Part shown: positions 1 to 9,300 of the stretch, piece by piece | Numbering within the stretch: position 1 is the first letter of the stretch | How the letters are laid out: each line of letters begins with the position of its first letter | Source: Rhynchopus sp. YZ270_cl-10 | Taxonomy: Eukaryota > Euglenozoa > Diplonemea > Diplonemida > Diplonemidae | Length of the DNA: 64,000 bases | Direction of reading: 5' to 3' | NCBI GenBank assembly: GCA_964035575.1 | Contig: OZ037859.1 | Location: 620,001 to 684,000 of the forward strand | Made by a program: the position numbers and the translations under genes | The notes under the pieces: model-generated | The model's database searches: none | The model's input: the letters and a program-made list of their open reading frames with translations, nothing else | What the model was told of the DNA's origin: nothing

Positions 1-1606
1 CGCTGTCCTCTGTGCCAGATTCGCTCGCGGTTTTGGAGATTTTGCTGCTGGGAGCGCTCTTCATGCTTTCCTTGTGGTCGGCTGTCTCAGCATTGGCAGA
101 GGTGGTGCTGCCCTGTTCGCTGGTCTGGGTGTGCTGGCCAGGTGCCGGGATTGGGGCTGCCTTGACATTGGCGCTGGCTGTGCTCATGACCTGGATGTTG
201 CTGCGGACGCCACACCAGAGGAAGAGTTTGTGGAATTTGAGGATGAGTGCCGAGGAGAGCTGGTCCTGCTCCTCGGGGGTGCAGCCCGGGTGTGCCGGGA
301 GGGAGATGTTCCTGAACTGCGTGTCGTTCTCACAGCGCAGCAGCCACGTCCCCTCAAGCTTGTTCTCACGCAGCTCCGCCGCAAAGAACGGCGGCCGCAG
401 CACCCCGTTCAAGGCATACCGCGCGTAGCCAGACTTCGGCGCATCCTTAGGCATGAACTCCAACTCATCACCGTCATCGTCCACGAACACAACCGCATCA
501 CCAGACTCCTCCTCCGTCCGCAGCTCGTACACCTCTGCGGGTCCCAGGTCTGCCTCTGGTTCAGCTTCTGGCACCTCCGGGACCGACACCGGCGCCACAG
601 GCTGTGCGGGCTGTGTGCTCACAGTGAGATGCGATAACTTCTTGGACCGTTTCGGCTTGCGCACGGTGTCCTCCGATTCTGGCGTTGTGTGTATCTTTGC
701 CTTTGTCTGCGCAGCTTGCACAAGCGCACTGCGCGGGGACAGCCGCGCACTTGCGGAATGATGCGTGGAAAGGTGTGTCGATGCTGAATGCTTCCTGGAG
801 GCACGCCTTGGCATATGCGCCACTGTGCTGCGTGGGGTGGGGTGCGTGCTCCGCACCTGCGGGATGGCGAGATCTGCGAAGTCGCAGTTTGCTATATCGA
901 CTGCACTCTCCCCCACGAACCCTGTCCCTATATGTGTCGTATGCTGTGTCGTATGCGCACTGTGCAGGGTGGGCGACGTTGATGCACAACTCGACCCTGC
1001 CGACGTCTCTGGCTGTGCTGGCAGCACCGTCGCCTCACTCACCTCCTCATGCGCACAGTTGCAGTCACAACGACAACGTCGGCAGAACGATGCCTTTGGG
1101 CCCCACGCCTTCTTCGCAGACGACGACCGCGCCCTGGCTGGCGCTAACGGTGCTGCAGGCGAGATGCGCGGATTCGGATTTGCCCGCAACACCTCCCTTG
1201 TTCGATACGACTGCGGGACCGACATGCCTAATGCGTCTAGGTAGTCTGGTTGCGACGGCACTCCACCTCCACCTCCACCTGACGTCGCAACTGAAGCAGA
1301 CACCTCCCTCGCCCCGGTAGTTGCTGTCAACGGGGTGACCGGTGGAGGTGGGACGACAGCAAGCTCAGGCCGTGGTAGTGATGCACCCTCAGGAACGGCG
1401 CCGTAGATATGTTGGAAGTACGGCGGGATCAGTGGCGACGATGTGCACGACGACGACGTGAACCCCGGCGTCACTGGCGACACCGCACTGAGGTTGCCAC
1501 TGCTGCGGAACACCTTCCGGATGCGCCCATCTGCGCTCCACGCAGAACTCCCACCAGACTTCGCAGAAATCGATCGATGGCTCCGATTCCCTGAGGCATC
1601 GTACAT
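1..1606 (-). CDS. Unknown Ser/Pro-rich protein, C-terminus beyond window edge
   Basis: An open frame of 535 codons runs from the ATG at 1606-1604 off the left edge. A stop codon (TAG) lies in frame five bases upstream of the ATG, so this is the first possible Met; that same TAG also supplies an AG that could serve as a trans-splice acceptor. I do not recognise the protein. The N-terminal half is low in complexity and rich in Ser, Pro, Gly and Thr. A Cys/Arg cluster (FCRRCRCDCNC) lies near residues 172-182. The part closest to the edge is better ordered and holds the motif GVLRPPFFAAEL, followed by charged and hydrophobic sequence with two Cys, probably a folded domain. The third codon positions are GC-rich like those of its neighbours. 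No intron is visible. Function unknown. Confidence 0.8.
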   Translation of the reverse strand, partial: MYDASGNRSHRSISAKSGGSSAWSADGRIRKVFRSSGNLSAVSPVTPGFTSSSCTSSPLIPPYFQHIYGAVPEGASLPRPELAVVPPPPVTPLTATTGAREVSASVATSGGGGGGVPSQPDYLDALGMSVPQSYRTREVLRANPNPRISPAAPLAPARARSSSAKKAWGPKASFCRRCRCDCNCAHEEVSEATVLPAQPETSAGSSCASTSPTLHSAHTTQHTTHIGTGFVGESAVDIANCDFADLAIPQVRSTHPTPRSTVAHMPRRASRKHSASTHLSTHHSASARLSPRSALVQAAQTKAKIHTTPESEDTVRKPKRSKKLSHLTVSTQPAQPVAPVSVPEVPEAEPEADLGPAEVYELRTEEESGDAVVFVDDDGDELEFMPKDAPKSGYARYALNGVLRPPFFAAELRENKLEGTWLLRCENDTQFRNISLPAHPGCTPEEQDQLSSALILKFHKLFLWCGVRSNIQVMSTASANVKAAPIPAPGQHTQTSEQGSTTSANAETADHKESMKSAPSSKISKTASESGTEDS

Positions 1607-1774
1607 CCCCACCTAACAAACCTGGAGGGTATAAGTGGTGAAACGATTGAATAAAAAAAACAACAACCCTTTTTTTAATTCCGAGAGGCAGAAGTCTCTC
1701 TTAACCAAGAAGAAAGCGCTTAGGGGGTAAATGTGTGGGTAATTTTTGTGTAGAATCGAATTGAATTAGCAAGC
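1607..1774. other. Short intergenic spacer
   Basis: This 168-base spacer lies between the stop of the thioredoxin-LamG gene and the start of the unknown gene. It holds A and T runs and, read on the minus strand, pyrimidine-rich sequence ending at the AG used to explain the downstream start. Confidence 0.6.
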
Positions 1775-4049
1775 TTATTCAGCCTGCGCCTCCTCTGCCG
1801 GGGGAGCTTCCTCGGTTGGTGGTGCGGGCTCTGCCTCTGCCTCTGCCTCTGCCTCCGCTTCTGCTTCTGCCTCTGCAGGCTTTTCCTCTTCAGCAGGCTT
1901 CTCTTCCTCTGCTGTTTCAGGCTTTTCCTCCTCTTTCGGTTCCTCCGCTTGAGCTTCAGGCTCCGCCGGTGCTTCTTCCTTTGCCTCCTCTGCAGGCGGG
2001 TCAGCTTCAGCCTCAGGTTCAGGTTCAGCCTCAGGCTGTGCTTCCGCTTCAGGTGCAGCCGCTTCGGGTTCAGGTTCTGCTGCCGTCTCTTCCTTCGGTG
2101 CCTCTTCGGCTTCAGGTGCAGGCTCTTCAGCAGGTGTGGCCTCTTCCGCAGGTGGTGCATCTTCAGCAGGGGGGTCGGTGGTCTCAGCAGGGACCTCTTC
2201 GGGGGCATCAGCAGGCTCGCCAGCAGGGGAGGCGTCACCTTCCTGTAGGGTGTTTGGGGTGAAAGTGAAATGTGAAATGAAGAAGATTTGTGAAGGAGTG
2301 AGGGGGGAGAGGGGTGGAGGGCGAGGTGGTGGTGCCATACCGGGTCGTCGTTGTAGCTTGCGGTCTCGTTGAGCCCCTCGGATGTAGGGGAGAGGAGATT
2401 CGCGTCGTCAGCGGGGGGTGCAGCCTCGGAGGCTGGTTCGGCCTTGTCGCTGTCACGCAGGGATGTGTCTGCGAAGGACTTATCGATCTCCTCTTGGTTG
2501 ACACCGGGGACAATCTTGAAGCCGCCGATCTGTGGTTTGTTGATTTTTTTAAAATAAGGTACTTTTTACAGCCTAACGGAGTTCGCAACCCTTTTGGAAA
2601 AACATACCTTTCCAAGGAACTGTGTGTTCGACTCTGCGGCGTACGGTGTAGAACCGAGCACTGCCTCGCATGTGGCCTCGGGAATGCCGCCCTCCAGTGG
2701 ACCGCGTGCCTTCTCTGTGCCGTTGATAAAGAGAACAGCTTCTTTGGAGGCAGGGTCGAATGTGAGTGCGAGGTGTGTCCATTCGTCCTCGGTGATGGGC
2801 TCCTCTGTTGCCACCGACTCGCCGCCTGCGTGGAAGGCGACGAAGGGCTTGAGCTCGCGCAGTGTCAGCGCGAAGTATGAAGACGCGCCGTCGGGGGCAC
2901 CGCAGCCGAACACACCAAGGTCGTTGTTCGCACGCTCCTCGTAGCCTGCACCCTCGGCCACACGCAACCATGCGAACAAAGTGAAGGCGTCGGTGAGGCC
3001 CATCTCAGACGCACCACCCAAGACCATCTTCGTGCTGCCCTCCTCAAAGGTGTGCACCGTGGGCAGCGGTGCCGCCTCCGGTGCCTTCTCAGGCGCAGGC
3101 TCGACCGCCTCTGCAGGGGGTGGGGTCGGCTCCTCGACAGGTGGTGGCGGCTCGGGCTTCTCCTCTGCAGCCTCCTTCTCGGCAGCCTCCTTCTGCGCAC
3201 GGTCCTCGGAGACGCGGTTCTCATACCCAGGCAGCGCCTTGTGGAAGGCAGACTCGAACTTCTCCTCGCCAACGAAGTCTGTTGTGTGGGGTTTGGTAAG
3301 TATTGAGGGGGAGGGGTGCTTCTGTGATGTTGTGGCATACCCTGCAGCCCCTTTGCAGCTACCATCGCCATCGCCCCCTTCTCCACGCCCAGCGCGCTCA
3401 TCAGCAACTTCGTCTCCTCGTCGTTGAGCGCCGGTGCAGTGGGAGGGAACAGACACCATACGTTGATGGCCTTGCAGAACTTTGTCCACGGGACCTCGGA
3501 CTCGAGGGGGCCGAATTGGTCAGCCCATTGCTCGAGGAGGTCTGTGTTCTGTATGAACTCTGAGGCGGGCTTCTTCTCTTTGATGAGCTGTTTGACTGTG
3601 CGCTTGATGTATGGTGTGTTGACGCCTTCGATGGCGTTCACGTATTGGCAGTCCTTGTAAAAGAGGAAGAGCGGCTTTGCCTTGCCGAGCTGTCCTTGGA
3701 AGCGGTCCTTCCAGAAGTCTGGCAGCAGGTCCTTCTGCAGCTCGAGTGGCCGTTTCACGCTGCGTGGCGACAACGGCGGGTCGTTGCTGTTGCGCTTCTT
3801 CAGGTCTCCCAGCACCTCCGCCGCATTCACCTGCAAGAACTTGAGGGACACAACCTGGTCGTCCATCTCCTGGATGATGATGTCCTTGAAGGTGCTCTTC
3901 AAAGCGTTGCACGCACCCCACGTAGGGCAGTACACATCCAGCACCGTCACGCACGTTCTCCCAGTCGTGTCCTTCTCATACGCAGAAAGGTTCTCCATCA
4001 TCTCCCCCAAGGAGTTGATCGGTATCGTTATATCGCCTTTCATCGTCAT
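1775..4049 (-). CDS. Thioredoxin-fold plus LamG/ConA-like fusion protein, four exons
   Basis: Exons are 4049-3341, 3278-2608, 2529-2341 and 2242-1775, giving 678 residues; all introns are GTATG...AG and the frame is kept at each joint. Residues about 32-157 resemble the thioredoxin domain of the NME8/NME9 (TXNDC3/6) flagellar family: a DVY strand, then the region where CGPC is expected, then a LFLFY...GVNTPYIKRTV block. The active site reads TWGAC, so the first catalytic Cys is missing and redox activity is doubtful. Residues about 310-475 look like a concanavalin A/LamG sandwich (AFTLFAWLRV and EDEWTHLALTFD blocks). The last exon is almost pure Glu/Ala/Pro. The ATG follows a CATTAG acceptor 30 bases upstream. 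The open frame extends further upstream but is not needed. A cilium or flagellum role is inference. Confidence 0.85.
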
Positions 4050-4077
4050 TGTGTAATGTTGGGTGTTGTGTGTAGAT

Positions 4078-4079
4078 CT
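4078..4079 (-). promoter_or_regulatory. Putative spliced-leader acceptor AG
   Basis: On the minus strand a C/T-rich stretch ends in CATTAG, 28 bases before the ATG of the thioredoxin-LamG gene. No ATG lies between. This is the pattern expected of a trans-splice acceptor. Confidence 0.45.
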
Positions 4080-4560
4080 AATGGGGTAGGGAGAGAATGC
4101 CTTGAGGCTAGCAATGCCACAGTGGAGCAGCCAAAGAAGGCTGCGCGGAAGACACCAAAAGCTGCGCGAAGTCAGCCCCCAGCGCAAAGCAGGGGGTACC
4201 GAGAAGGGCAGCAGACCAGTGTATGAGCACACCGAAGCGGGAAGCTCTTGTCAAATGTACTGTTCGTTCGCGGCGGAGAAGCGTTTGCAATAATAATAAA
4301 TGCCAACGAATGGAGTTTGTCGGTGTTGCTGGGAAGGGGGGTGTACACAAAGGGTGGTTGCGCGGAGGGGGGTATCGTTATTGGTGTATTGGAGAGGGAT
4401 AGATGTTGCCATGGATGGACAGCTCTCCTTGTACATCTGTACTGTGTTTGCGTGTGTGGCGTGCTGGGCATGCACACACGTCTCCCCCATTCCCCCCGCC
4501 CCGTCTCGTACTAAGAAATTAAGCCTTATGTTTTATTAGCCAGTTTTTTTATCGTTGTAT
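4080..4560. other. Intergenic region without a supported gene
   Basis: About 480 bases lie between the YIPF6-type gene and the thioredoxin-LamG gene. The small open frames here look random. I see no hairpin repeat of the families found elsewhere. Confidence 0.5.
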
Positions 4561-5612
4561 CTAAACAGAAATCGCCAGCAGCCATGTGAGAAAGAAGTAG
4601 AAGAGGCAGATAGGGTACACTGCCAGCGCACGGCGGTCTTCGTGGACGCTTCCGGTGATGAAGCCGAGGGATGCTGTGTGGGGTTATATTGACAGCAAAA
4701 GGGCAGCAAAGTTAAACAAAGCTTGAGACAAGCACCCCTTCAAGCTAATCCAAAAAAAAAACCCCTAAAATCACCAAAAAGCTACCGAGGTAGTCGTGGC
4801 CCTTTTAACTGGAACACATAATTCACAAATAATTTCGTGTGTGTACGTCAACTTCAAAAGGAATGCGTATTGTACATACCCCAACAGGACCACACGAATG
4901 CCAGTGCAGACAACAGCAGTTTGATGATAGGTGTCGTGTCCTCCCCAACAATGACAGCCATCACAAGCCCTGCCAAAATGAGCGGGAACAGGCAGTACCC
5001 GAGGGCACAGAGGGTCTGGAAGAAGGAGATTTTTCCGCCGAGGAACTTTGTGTTGAGTGTGACGACTGCGCTGCCGACAGTGACAATGACGAAGACTGCT
5101 GCGAACATCGCCGATCCGTCGATGTTTAGGTTATTACTGCGCGATGTCAGAATGCTGCAGAAGGGGGTTAATAGAAAAGGGGAGGGATGGGGGCTAAGAT
5201 GAATGTGTCTATCTAACAACGAAAGGTTGAGATGAGCTAAGTCTGTTTACTTAAGTGAAGTCGATAATGTGTGGACCAATTGATGCAGGTACACAGCATG
5301 GCTGCACGCAATGAAGTGTGGTGGGGGGGGTGGTGTGGCAAAGAGTGAACGATTGTACATACAAACTTAACCCCAGGCACAGAAGAAGAGGGCCCCAAAG
5401 ATCCCAGTCCTTCAGCTCGTTTGTCGCGGTGGCGGAGCTCATGTTTGTGCACGGCAGACACACCAGTTTAATTTTTCGGAGGATCGATTTTATGTCCCGA
5501 AGCTGTGGAATGAAAATAAATTGAAGTTGAAAAAATGCAAAATAAAATAAAATAAACCACACAAAAGACATACAATAGTGTCTGACACCTGCTCGTGTAT
5601 TGTTGAAATCAT
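4561..5612 (-). CDS. YIPF6: YIPF6-type Yip1-family Golgi membrane protein, four exons
   Basis: Exons are 5612-5574, 5502-5363, 5154-4880 and 4673-4561, giving 188 residues. All three introns begin GTATGT and each joint keeps the frame. The spliced protein matches the YIPF6/Yip4 layout from start to end: a VSDTILRDIKS segment, the diagnostic DWDLWGPLLLCL block, an FVIVTVGSAVVTLNTKFLGG block, SFFQTLCALGYCLFPL, and a closing ALAVYPICLFYFFLTW. Five hydrophobic segments are expected, as in the family. Yip1-family proteins work with Rab GTPases in ER-Golgi and Golgi traffic. Exon 1 has only 13 codons and is accepted because it supplies the family's N-terminal residues. The length is slightly shorter than animal YIPF6, with a reduced N-terminal tail. 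Confidence 0.93.
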
Positions 5613-5814
5613 TGTCTCTCCCACCCCCTTTATTTGTGTTCTCTTCTAATGTGTAGTACCTGGTGTGTATGTAAAGGGACTTGTTTTAAAAAAAAGCGCA
5701 CAGTGGTAAATGCGACCCCCCTCCTCTGTATTTGCTCTCTATTTGGCTTTAACGAAAGCACTCCACACTCTAACTATTATCTAACTCTAACTTTTACGTA
5801 TTTGTCTTTTCACC

Positions 5815-8169
5815 TCATAGCAACGCTGAAGGCAGAACTTGGTGGTCGGATTCCTCGAGGAACTCACAGATGTGTTTGATTTGGAGGGCTTCAGACGAGA
5901 TGCGGCTGGTGAGGGACTTGGTTGCGGCGTGGAGTTCGACGGCTTCGAGCTCGTGTTCGCCTTTGTCGAGGGTTATGCCACGGAGGACGTCGCGCACATC
6001 GCCGAGGGAGTGGGTAGACGTGAGAAGGGCACTGATCTCTTCGTCCGCCGTCGCAACCGACGTCACGTACCGTTTGCTGTACTCGCTGTACTGCTCGTTC
6101 TCAGAGAGCTCTGTGGTGATCAGGTCCTTAACATGGTTGCTCTTCGCAATGCTCGCCTGCAACGTCTGCATCTCCTCGTTCAGCTCCCGCAGCTCTTCGG
6201 ACTCAGCCTTCCTCTGCAGGTTCGCCTTTGCGCGGAGGAGCGACTGCTTTTCGGCTTGGATTTTGTCGGTCAGTTCGTTCAGTGTTTTTTCCTCGGGTTG
6301 TTGCATGAAGGAAGGCGGCTCGTCCTCGCTTGCTAAGGTTGTGTTCGTGTCGTCGACGGAGGAATAGGCAGACTGAAGGGCGTGCTTCAAATCACCGTCA
6401 ATCTGCAGGTGTTGGGTCCGTTCCTTGTGCATTGCCTCTTTATACAGCGAGGCAATGAGCTGTCTCTTCTGCTGGATGATGCGCTGCTTCAGACGCTCCT
6501 CTTCAACCGAACGCAGTGCATTGCTTTCTTCGAGGGAGGATTCCCAGTCGAGGAAGTCGTTTTTGAACAGCTCCATTTCGTGTGTAAGGACGCGCACCTC
6601 TTGCTGAAGGATGTACTGCTTCAGCATGAGAGACGACCGCTCTGTGTTGTAGTCTGCGCCCAATGCGTCCTGAGGGACCAACTGCTTCAACAGCTTTGCA
6701 GTCGAGACCTGCCGATCGTCCTGCGACGCCAACACCAACATCTCGCACTGCGAAGCAAACTGCTTCCCCGTTGAAAACCGCAAGGGCACGCCAAAGCCCG
6801 GTCCCTCAACCTTCCCATCCTCAAGCAAAAACGACGCAAGAAATCCGCCGTCAATACTGTCCATCAAATCCCTCAGGTTCTTCCTTTGCGTATGCGCCTC
6901 CACACACGTCGCGAGGCGTACACCCTCAGGCAGCACCAACCTCCCACCCACCATGCACGAAGCTGTTGTGTCCACAGACAGAAACACCGCTTCATTCTCC
7001 ACAGACGCAGCACCACGTACCGGAGGCTGCGGGACAGGGCTCAGGGTGTTGGGCCCTTCTGCGTCCTTTGCTGCCTTCTGCGGTGTGTGCACGGCGTCCT
7101 CCCGTTGTGCGTAGGGCTTCTGCCAGACCAATGTCGGCTCGTAGACAGGCTCGTGCAGGTCGGAGACAGGTTTGGGTGCGGGCTCTCTGCGGACTTCGCT
7201 TTGCATCTGGTTTGCCACATTCATTTTGGGGACCTGGTTTGCATGGTTAGCGACCTGAGGTGGTTCTTGTACTGGGACCGGGGTTCTGTGCAGAGGAGGA
7301 GGAGGAGGAGGGTTGGCATGTGGCGTGGTGATGCTCGTTGGCTGGACAGGTTGCCCGCGAAGCTGTTGCAGGAGATGTGCTGTCCCGCTGCGCTGCCGGG
7401 CCTCTGATGGTGCTGGTGTGTCGATTTCCTTTTCCTTAGTCTCTCTGGCAGGTGTGTGGCGTGGATCGGATGGTTCGCGTGGGGTGGAGGAGTAGGGGGT
7501 GTTGTTTGCATGCGACATGAGACGGTCTACATCGTGCTTCACTGTTGCATTGGCGGACATCGCGAAGAAGGAGGAGCTCTTCTTGATGCTTTCATAATTA
7601 TTCTTCAAAAACACAAAACACCTCTTCCGAAACGACTCATTCAATGCGTTCACCGGCTCCATCAGGTTTGCGTAGCGATACGTTGTAGAAATGATACTGC
7701 AAATATTTGCCTCCGTGAACCTCCCCTCCAACAACGCACAACACCACCTCACTAAAGGCTCTGCAGTAAAACGCAAGGAGATCTCCCAGATTTTATGAAG
7801 TTTAGAAAGTTCAAAGGAAGGCGAATCGGGGACAACCTCATGAATTGGACAGTCAGAATGCATCCAACCAAGCACAGCCTTGCAAGCATCTAGGGGCACA
7901 TTCTTAATAGTGATCTTTGAGCACCGGATGGTCCGAAGATATTCACGAAGGTAAGGACTCTTCTGAAGCAATACAGAACGCTGGCATTGGATCAGCTCAC
8001 CATCGACGATAAAGGCAAACGCATCCCCCTCCGGCTTTGCACTGCCAAACGAAGAGCTGGACACAGCCCCTGAAGATGACGAAGCCTGCGTCATATACCC
8101 TTTCCCCTCTTCTGTTTTTTGGGGTGATGGTGGTGAAAAAGCTATAAAGTTTTGTTGCATTGAAATCAT
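5815..8169 (-). CDS. BTB-domain protein with long C-terminal coiled coil
   Basis: A single-exon frame of 784 residues. Residues about 50-155 form a BTB/POZ domain: FIVDGELIQCQRSVL, then SPYLREYL, then an ITIKNVPLDACKAVLGWM block, followed by helices like those after other BTB domains. A Pro/Gln-rich linker follows, about residues 215-390. The last 280 residues are Glu/Lys/Leu/Gln-rich with heptad character, so coiled coil is likely. BTB domains mediate dimerisation and Cul3 binding; no Kelch or MATH domain is visible. The start is uncertain. The ATG at 8169 directly follows a TAG acceptor, but a second AG after a pyrimidine tract would give a start at the Met-Thr-Gln-Ala-Ser, 25 residues in. 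Confidence 0.85.
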   Translation of the reverse strand: MISMQQNFIAFSPPSPQKTEEGKGYMTQASSSSGAVSSSSFGSAKPEGDAFAFIVDGELIQCQRSVLLQKSPYLREYLRTIRCSKITIKNVPLDACKAVLGWMHSDCPIHEVVPDSPSFELSKLHKIWEISLRFTAEPLVRWCCALLEGRFTEANICSIISTTYRYANLMEPVNALNESFRKRCFVFLKNNYESIKKSSSFFAMSANATVKHDVDRLMSHANNTPYSSTPREPSDPRHTPARETKEKEIDTPAPSEARQRSGTAHLLQQLRGQPVQPTSITTPHANPPPPPPLHRTPVPVQEPPQVANHANQVPKMNVANQMQSEVRREPAPKPVSDLHEPVYEPTLVWQKPYAQREDAVHTPQKAAKDAEGPNTLSPVPQPPVRGAASVENEAVFLSVDTTASCMVGGRLVLPEGVRLATCVEAHTQRKNLRDLMDSIDGGFLASFLLEDGKVEGPGFGVPLRFSTGKQFASQCEMLVLASQDDRQVSTAKLLKQLVPQDALGADYNTERSSLMLKQYILQQEVRVLTHEMELFKNDFLDWESSLEESNALRSVEEERLKQRIIQQKRQLIASLYKEAMHKERTQHLQIDGDLKHALQSAYSSVDDTNTTLASEDEPPSFMQQPEEKTLNELTDKIQAEKQSLLRAKANLQRKAESEELRELNEEMQTLQASIAKSNHVKDLITTELSENEQYSEYSKRYVTSVATADEEISALLTSTHSLGDVRDVLRGITLDKGEHELEAVELHAATKSLTSRISSEALQIKHICEFLEESDHQVLPSALL

Positions 8170-8680
8170 CTACACATCGGTGATAATATGGCAATGATAG
8201 AGGAGTAATACCCCATTGCAGACCTTGCCAATAACACAACCCACCATTAGAGGAAAAGGGGAAGAGGAAGAAGGGGGGGATGGGTGATTCCGTGCACAGG
8301 GACGCTGGAAATGACGTTTGACCTGGACGTGTACGAGGGTGCGGCTGTGAACGTGACTGTGGAGGGTGGCGACAGTGTGGGGCGGGCCTTCATGGACAGC
8401 TCGGGGCGGGTCACGGAGAAGTATACGAACCAGGATGGAGGAGGAGGAGGAGTGTAAGGGAGGTAAGAAATATCCGTTTTTTTTTTCCTCACAAAAAAAG
8501 GGGGGGAAGTATTTTGAACAAGAAAAAAAAAAATGAAAGAGTGAATGTAGGAGGGAAAAGGGGGAGAAGGGGGATGGGGGGGTTTTGCTAAAAAGGGGGG
8601 AAAACGGTCTTCTGTGCAAAAAAGGTACACAATAGAGAGACCTCTAAAGAAAAAGGGGTACATTTGTCAAAAAAAAAAAA
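8170..8680. other. Gene flank with a GC-rich coding-like island
   Basis: From about 8284 to 8457 the sequence is GC-rich and open on the plus strand for 58 codons ending in TAA, reading VIPCTGTLEMTFDLDVYEGA at its start. A minus frame is open too. The rest is homopolymer-rich. I do not call a gene; see the findings. Confidence 0.4.
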
Positions 8681-8750
8681 TTGATAGTGTAAACGCCTCT
8701 GGGACGCAGGCACTGGTAGGTACTCCGCGGGGTTATCGAACCCCGGAGTG
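8681..8750 (+). repeat. Structured repeat family C copy
   Basis: It begins TTGATAGTGTAAACGCCTC and contains GACGCAGGCACTGG, then a second hairpin around GGGGTTATCGAACCCC. The AGTG and CACT ends of the first part can pair. Compared with the copy at 15795 it lacks the ACCGTTCATCGGC insert. Confidence 0.7.
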
Positions 8751-8904
8751 AAAAAAAAAAAAGAAAAAATGAAGGGAAAAAATGTTGGTCAAATTCCCGT
8801 CGTGGTTTTTTTAAAATTTTAAATCAGAACAGGGTTTCCCAAGTTTACACAAGAATAAACTTGAAAAGGGATTGTTGTAGAAAATTGAAAAGAGAAAGAT
8901 TTGT

Positions 8905-8939
8905 AAGATGAGCCTGAGCCTCTTATGCTCAGTCCATCT
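8905..8939 (+). repeat. Hairpin repeat family A copy
   Basis: The outer arms AGATG/CATCT and inner arms CTGAGC/GCTCAG pair perfectly around a CTCTTAT loop. Most other copies read CTAAGC/GCTTAG, so this copy carries a paired change. Confidence 0.75.
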
Positions 8940-8947
8940 AGTCAAAT

Positions 8948-8991
8948 TTGAAGAATGAAACGTTGCGCATTAAGGCACAACACATCTTCAA
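8948..8991 (+). repeat. Hairpin repeat family B copy
   Basis: The ends TTGAAGAATG and CATCTTCAA pair with one bulge. The inner arms GTTG and CAAC replace the GTGG and CCAC of the copy at 15225. Confidence 0.65.
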
Positions 8992-9037
8992 GTTTTAGTG
9001 TGCTTCTGATGCAGTGAGCAAAACCCAAAACATCAAA

Positions 9038-9077
9038 GTGTGAGTGAGTGTGGATGTGAGTGAGTGTGTGTGTGAGG
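9038..9077 (+). repeat. TG/GAGTG microsatellite
   Basis: An irregular run of GTGAGTGAGTG and GTGTGTG units. Confidence 0.8.
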
Positions 9078-9231
9078 CTAAATTGCCCTTTTTTAAAAAA
9101 AAAAGAAGAAAGTATTATTTTTGTTAGTTCTATTTTTGGGGGCAGAAGGGCAAAAGTAACTCTTCTGAGGCAAGCATATCTGATCGGTCACCCCCCACAA
9201 ATTGATTTTTTTTTTTGTTTTTTTTGTTTTT

Positions 9232-9300
9232 GATAAATTGTTGGAGTAGTGTAGTTGCCTCGGTTGTGTTGCCACAATTGAGCATTCTTCACTGTCCAAA
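9232..9300 (-). repeat. SINE-like repeat family D copy
   Basis: On the plus strand a T run leads into GATAAATTGTTGGAGTAGTG, then GTAGTTGCCTCGGTTGTGTTGCC, ending near CACTGTCC. Read on the minus strand the element therefore ends in a poly(A)-like tail. Confidence 0.75.

Noticed and set aside
1720-2238. Arg/Leu/Lys-rich minus frame
   Set aside because: A shifted reading of the E/A/P-rich last exon of the thioredoxin-LamG gene.
4050-4232. N-terminal extension of the thioredoxin gene
   Set aside because: The frame is open for 61 more codons upstream, but a CATTAG acceptor lies inside it and the domain starts at the internal Met.
8681-8939. CRISPR-like array from repeated short hairpins
   Set aside because: Copies are irregularly spaced over kilobases, vary in sequence, and there is no cas gene; the genome is eukaryotic.
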